The notes under the pieces: generated by a model
What the model saw: only the letters and a program-made list of their open reading frames with translations
Told to the model about the DNA's origin: nothing
Databases searched by the model: none
Program-made: the position numbers and the translations under genes
DNA from: Purshia tridentata
Taxonomy: Eukaryota > Streptophyta > Magnoliopsida > Rosales > Rosaceae
Direction: 5' to 3'
Assembly (NCBI GenBank): GCA_003254885.1
Contig: QANT01007399.1
Location: 1-53,468, forward strand
DNA: 53,468 bases
In this document: one piece after another, positions 48,176 through 53,468 of the stretch
How positions within the stretch are numbered: the stretch's first letter is position 1
How the letters are laid out: each line of letters begins with the position of its first letter

Positions 48176-49030
48176 GGCACAACTTAATTCCTTCTACCTA
48201 ACTAGTAAGACGATTAATAGCACTACAGATTGTATTGCTTGGTCTTTTATAGCTAGGCATCCAATGCGGTGGCTCATCGGGTTGGGGGTGTTGAATATAT
48301 AGCTAAGACTAACGTACACGTGTCAGGATCCTACTAGCTCTTGCTTTAAATGAATTAGTTTGTAGAGTGCCAATAGGTGCGTGACATGTGGTTTAGTTTG
48401 TTAATTGGCTGGTTGGCTGCTCATCGTTATATATATATTGTGAGCATAATGTACATCATCATCCGTTTCCTTTCACTCATCGTCATTGGAGTAATCTCAT
48501 TGTGAGCAAACCACGAAGCATCCATAGGCTTCGACATCAATATCATAAATGACGTCAAAACGCTTCGCCCTCTTCTATGTCTCCAGCGACAAAGCCACCA
48601 GCGCGCATAAACCTCAACACCAGCAATTTCACCGAACACCGGCCTTCTGTACTGTACCTTGTTGACAGTGATCACCCCAAAGAAGCACGGCAACCATGTC
48701 GCTCTCATGCTTCTTAGCCTCAACTTGACCTAAGAAAACAATGGGGGTCGTCGTACGCGTTCACTCCTCCAGCGAAGAACCTTACAAATTCATAACATAA
48801 GTATATAAGAGCAACTTTGAACAGGACACAGATATAGTATTTGTACAAGAACAAAAAACATACACAACTTTATTTCATCAAGAAGAAAAACATCACACAG
48901 CGTTTACGACCCATATTACAGTAGTATGTATATATGCTCACATACTTTTAATTTAGGAGGCACACTCACTCAGATAAACAAACTAACTACAATTTAATAG
49001 GAGATCCCTAGCAAGGGACAAGTGAACTAA
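48176..49030. other. Intergenic with a conserved unidentified block
   Basis: Bases 48470-48790 contain a less AT-rich stretch whose parts recur at 30040-30250 and 35130-35260, always in the 3' flank of an E/F/I-type WAK. On the - strand 48427-48723 is open for 98 codons, but the frame is not kept in the other copies. I cannot name the source. Bases 48770-49030 are the shared WAK trailer. Confidence 0.45.
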
Positions 49031-52000
49031 TTATCGGCCAGCATCATTAGGCTTTAATGTTTGGGCATGAGTTTGCATGCTTCTGTCGTACTCGAAAGTA
49101 CTAGTTGGAATACTACTCGAACTAGCAGCATCAACTTCACCTTTCACATCCACAATGTAAGCAGTCAAATTAGGTGACCCAAGCAAATGGTCAGTCTCTT
49201 TTGGAGATCGTTTGTAATCAGCCTTTTCTGCATGCGTCTTCATATCTTCAATTAACCCGTCGAGCTCCGTGGATACTACTTTCATGGAAGGCCTTTCTCC
49301 CCCTTTTAACTTCAAACATCTTTTTGTCAAATCTGCCACTTTTTCGATCAACTCAAAGTTCCCCTCGTTGACCATTTCAGCGTCAAGAATTTTACCCAAA
49401 CTACCCTTTCCCACCGAACAAACAAAGTGGTTTGCTAGGTTTCTCTCTGCCTCAGGCTTTTCGAAAGAAATTGCTCGTGTGCTTGTTAATAGCTCTGCTA
49501 GCACAACTCCAAAGCTATAGACATCACTCTTTTCTGTCAAAGTGTTTGATTGAAGATATTCAGGGTCTAAGTATCCGCGTGTCCCTTGCACTAAAGTTGA
49601 TAGTTGATCTTGATCTTCAGGAACCAATCGTGAAGCTCCAAAGTCTGACACTTTCGCCATGTAATCCTTGTCTAATAATATGTTTGATGCTTTCACATCT
49701 CGGTGTATGATTTGCAAGGTAGTAGAGTAGTGTAAATATGCTAGTGCATTTGCAATACCTGCTGCTATATTCAATCGTTTCTCCAATGGGAGTGCTAGCC
49801 GTTGTCCGTCTTTGCCCTTTTTTTTATGAATGTGATCATAAAACGTGCCATTACTGATGTACTCGTAAACCAATATAGGCGTTCGAGTCTCCAAACAACA
49901 ACCCAAGAGCCTTACCACATTTTTGTGGTTGATTTCAGAAAGAACAATCACCTCATTAATAAACTGATTACTTTGGGCTGGGGGGGAGTTAACTTTGGAC
50001 TTCTTTATGGCAACATCTGTTCCATCTGACAGTTTTCCTTTGTAAACTATTCCATAAGATCCTTCACCAACTTTTTCATTGTAATTGTGTGTGGCCTTCT
50101 TAAGTTCTTCTTCAGTAAAAATTCTAGCTGTTGTTGCAACGGTTCCATTGTAACTAGCTAGTTGTTGTTTTAAATGTAAGCCACCATTTTGTTTAAAGTA
50201 CATATCTTTGAGTTTCAGGAACTTTCTTCTCTTCATTCCACAATATATCCAAAAAATTACAATCAATAAAACAAAGAAACTCCCAAGGACACCTGCACAA
50301 AATGAAATCATAAACAAATTTGGTTAATATAGATTAATTTTTATGCAATTCTATATAATATATATCCTGGGGTTGGATGTCAGAAGTAGATTAGTTTAAA
50401 AGAGAAACATATAGTTGGCTGTGTTATCTAATGTTTTCTTTTTGAGCTTAAGGTTTGAAAAGTAATATATATATAGTACGTACAAATATATTTATAAATT
50501 CGATGGACCGCAAAACTAGCTATCAAACAATCTAACACCTGGTTTAATATACAAATCTAATCTTATGGAAAGATGAAAGATAATTTTCCTTTCTAGGAAA
50601 ACAAGATTACGGGAATTTTGGGTTCTTTTTTTTTTTTGGCAAAAAATTTTGGTTAGAATTTTTGAGCGCAAATAAAATAAATGGAGTTTTAGTCCTTTGT
50701 ATTCAATGACATATACAGTATTACTGTTTTTTTCTTAAGACAAACTGTTTGACATTTTGTCATCATTTAGATCTGTTTTAACAAGCAGGCAAGTACACAT
50801 CTATTTTTGTTCCTTTATTATTTTTTGTCTACTTTTTGTTTTGAAAATCATGAATAACTAGTACTATACATGTACATACCCACTGAAATCTTCAGCTTCT
50901 TTGATCCCTTATATTTACTGCATTTCCTGGGGTCGTCTTCGTTTCTGTACCCACTTTTACATTGACAAGTGTAATTTCCAGGTGTATTTATGCAGTCTCC
51001 ATTCCGGCATAAGTTTGTAGACTGACACTCATTTTCATCTGAAAATATTTAAGAAAGGAAAAGTCTTATAAATATACATTTGAACCTTAATTTCCAGTTG
51101 CAACAAAAATAAAGCTATAGGCAGATTCAGATGAATGTTTGCACATAGCACCGAGTGTTCAGTAACCATTAATTTCAGATGGTTCGGTAGTGTAAAACAT
51201 TTTAGTGCTGAGTAACATTTCATAATTAACCTCTAACATAAAAGCCTCCACAAGGGCATTCTACACTTTAGAATCAGGGTATAAGATAAAGCTGATGCGA
51301 TCAAAAGTGAGCCGAGCTTTGCACTTGAACGGCTACGTACATATATAACATATATATAGGATATGTGTGTGGATATGTGTATATATAGATTGATGACAGA
51401 CCTTGGCAACCATCAGGGAGGTATGGATTCCCTTTGTAGCCTTCCAGGCAGCGGCAAGTGTAACCAGAAGGACCATCCTCGATGATCCGGTTGAAGCAGA
51501 TGCGGTCGGGGCATGAATTATTGGAGCAATTTTTGATATCTCCCTCAATTACCCAATCAACAATGGCCGGAAGCTGGGTTGTTTTGTTGAGTTGTTCAAA
51601 GCTTTTATTGCCGGAGAATGTGAAATTGGCTGGGTCCACAATGAAGGAGTAGCTGCACGGATAGTCAGAGTACCATTTAGCCGCTTCATTGCTGTTACCC
51701 AAAGCCTTGCCACTTAAAGTAATCGTGAAATTTTGCATTCCACTAGGGATATTATGTTGGGAACACCCATAGCCTGAGCAAGAGTCGCTAAATTCATTAC
51801 CAAGAAGTGTGGTACACAAGGTGACGCCGTACCCTGCTATGAACATGCTTTCGCCTGGGTCTGGGTTTACGAGTTGACCTGTGAAAATTGCCATAGCGTC
51901 ACATCCAAGGGTAAAGAACTGGTTCTTGGTAGAGAGGGTATAAAGAGAAGGCAGCACGAGCAATTCGCCGTAGGTCATTTCTTCCAGACCCGCACAGGTG

Positions 52001-52571
52001 CGGACTACATTATGCTCTATGTTTAACTCACCCTCATCAAGGGAAAAGCCAGTAATACTGATATGACCATTCACCGAAGATCCGGCAAAGTCCGCCCAGT
52101 ATGCTGATTTGGTGGTTTCGTTGCAGGTGAAGCGTCACATCCAAGGGTAAAGAACTGGTTCTTGGTGGAGAGGGTATAAAGAGAAGGCAGCACGAGCCAT
52201 TCGCCGTAGGCCATTTCTTCCAGACCCGCACAGGTGCGGACTACATTATGCTCTATGTTTAACTCACCCTCATCAAGGGAAAAGCCAGTAATACTGATAT
52301 GACCATTCACCGAAGATTCGGCAAAGTCCGTCCAGTATGCCGATTTGGTGGTTTCGTTGCAGGTGATGTTGAATTTTGGTTGCAGGTAACAAGCCTCACC
52401 TATGCCAAATGGATATGGGATTGTCAGATCACCACACTGGTAATTAGTGCACCCAAGCTTGACCAGAGAAGGCTCGGCTTGTGCAGCTGCTACACCTGCT
52501 GCTGCAGCTAAGATTATCAGGCACAGCTGCAGAATACAGCTCCCATGTAAGGCCATGGCTGCCCTATGCAT
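49031..52571 (-). pseudogene. WAK I: wall-associated kinase disrupted by a 236-bp tandem duplication
   Basis: Exons 52571-51402, 51038-50880 and 50292-49031. Exon 1 begins [20 protein letters not shown] and has [21 protein letters not shown] 236-bp direct duplication (51895-52130 and 52131-52366) shifts the frame after FTLGCDA and brings an early stop. With one copy the gene would be 784 aa. Exon 2 is EGF-Ca (DENECQSTNLCRNGDC). Exon 3 is open throughout: transmembrane segment, [32 protein letters not shown] and the tail KPNDAGR. It is the closest relative of WAK F. Unlike the F duplications, no N marks the junction and the copies differ at about seven sites, so this may be real, or two alleles placed in tandem. 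Confidence 0.87.
51895..52366. repeat. 236-bp tandem duplication in exon 1 of WAK I
   Basis: The period is 236 bases. Both copies start AGCGTCACATCCAAGGG and end TTGCAGGTGA. About seven mismatches give roughly 97 percent identity. 236 is not a multiple of three, so it breaks the frame. Confidence 0.92.
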
Positions 52572-52665
52572 GCAACACTAAGTACTACTACGTACTACAA
52601 ATTTTGAATTGTATGTATTTGCTTGCTTGTGAGTTGTGACAAGTATAAGTGCTAGCCTACATGGT

Positions 52666-52675
52666 CTCTTATAGG
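52666..52675 (-). promoter_or_regulatory. TATA-like box of WAK I
   Basis: The - strand reads CCTATAAGAG about 100 bases before the ATG at 52571. It is a one-base variant of the CCTATAAAAG found upstream of WAK F and WAK G. Confidence 0.5.
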
Positions 52676-53468
52676 CCCTCATGGCTCATCATTCATGCAT
52701 ATTTTAGGTAAGTTGGGGGAAATGTCTTTTTCTATACTTATCTGTATGTTGCGCTAATTTCATTCCAATGTTCCTGTCCAGGGTCATGATCCAAATCATC
52801 AGGTCGTCTCTAGTCTCTATTAATTACTTAATTATTTCCTGTTTAGTAAATGCAAGGCAAATAACCTAACAACCCCCATGCCACTTGGTAATAGTACGTC
52901 AATGAGGGAAGGAGCAGAGTCTTTCTTTTTTCTTGGTAAATTGGCGCAAGTTCAAACACAAGCTGTCAGCTAGGGATGTTATAACTTTTAGTTAAAGATA
53001 GTTCACAGGCCAACCCATAGTAGTGACTTGGTCTTTTTTTATGCCATAATCTTAGTGGGGAAAAACATTCGAGAGTCACAAATTAATATCAGGATACCCT
53101 ACCTATATATTTTTATATACTTATCATGATTTTAATGTTGATCATTCTTAGTCTTATTTATTTATTCTATTTGAGAGTCAGTGACGAATAAAAATGATGT
53201 CACTTGTTCAAGATTTATGACTTTTATATAATATATTTTCGTGTTTTAGTAGCATTCTTAAAATACATAGACCAATAGATATATAAATATATATATATAT
53301 ATATGTATATAGAGTGCTCGACAGTACATTTTCTTATTCTTCAAGTGAGTAATACTAATTTCTAGGTTTTATATTAAATTTTAGCTCTGAATTTTAAGCT
53401 CTATAAATTCCATTCTACACATATAGAGTAAACCTGTATTAAATACTTAATTATTTTCTGTGTAGTAA
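52676..53468 (-). promoter_or_regulatory. 5' flank of WAK I
   Basis: Holds the conserved upstream blocks of this subfamily, including TTGGTAAATTGGCGCAA near 52935 and ATGCCATAATCTTAGTGGGG near 53041. Beyond about 53240 the sequence is AT-rich with a TA microsatellite at 53285-53305. No gene is seen to the window end. Confidence 0.5.

Overview
This is plant nuclear DNA: AT-rich, with GT-AG introns, TATA boxes, many small non-autonomous transposons, and two plant gene types. It holds one housekeeping gene, coatomer subunit alpha, on the + strand. The rest is a tandem cluster of wall-associated receptor kinase (WAK) genes, all on the - strand. It looks like a eudicot, perhaps woody and perhaps Rosaceae, but that is an impression and not a demonstrated identification.

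Layout. 1-2.0 kb: low-complexity intergenic DNA and a Mutator-like MITE. 2.5-7.3 kb: alpha-COP, three coding exons plus a leader intron, intact at 1,215 aa. From 7.9 kb to the end: WAK copies called A to I here. Full-length copies have three exons: signal peptide, galacturonan-binding domain and EGF-like motif; then EGF-Ca; then transmembrane segment, kinase and tail. A (7.9-10.3 kb) is a pseudogene. B (12.2-15.2 kb) has a 1-bp deletion and a short tail. C (17.1-20.7 kb) is heavily broken and carries a solo LTR. D (24.8-28.4 kb) is intact, 762 aa. E (30.7-32.9 kb) is a pseudogene with a Harbinger-type insert and a large internal deletion. F (35.5-39.0 kb) is intact once two assembly duplications are collapsed, 786 aa. 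G (42.0-45.1 kb) is complete except for a 4-bp insertion. H (48 kb) is an exon 1 fragment. I (49.0-52.6 kb) is complete except for a 236-bp tandem duplication in exon 1. Kinase and exon 1 scraps lie at 21.1-22.2 kb and 34.1-34.3 kb.

Two subfamilies are visible. A-D share a kinase tail ending in PYDDGR; E/F/I share a distinct ectodomain and a tail ending in KPYDAGR. G joins an A-D-like ectodomain to an E/F/I-like kinase. The intergenic DNA holds at least seven small mobile elements, five of them with clear target-site duplications (the solo LTR has a 5-bp one with one mismatch), and it shows segmental duplication of promoter blocks. All four N characters are single and each sits between two copies of the same sequence. 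That points to unmerged contig overlaps, not biology.

Functionally, alpha-COP acts in Golgi-ER vesicle transport and is unrelated to its neighbours. The WAKs are predicted plasma-membrane receptors linking pectin or oligogalacturonide sensing to an RD-type cytoplasmic kinase. The cluster is a typical birth-and-death array. I did not find a plainly novel biological system. The most interesting points are the chimeric gene G, the paired frameshifts in gene A, and the assembly artefacts that hide an intact gene F.
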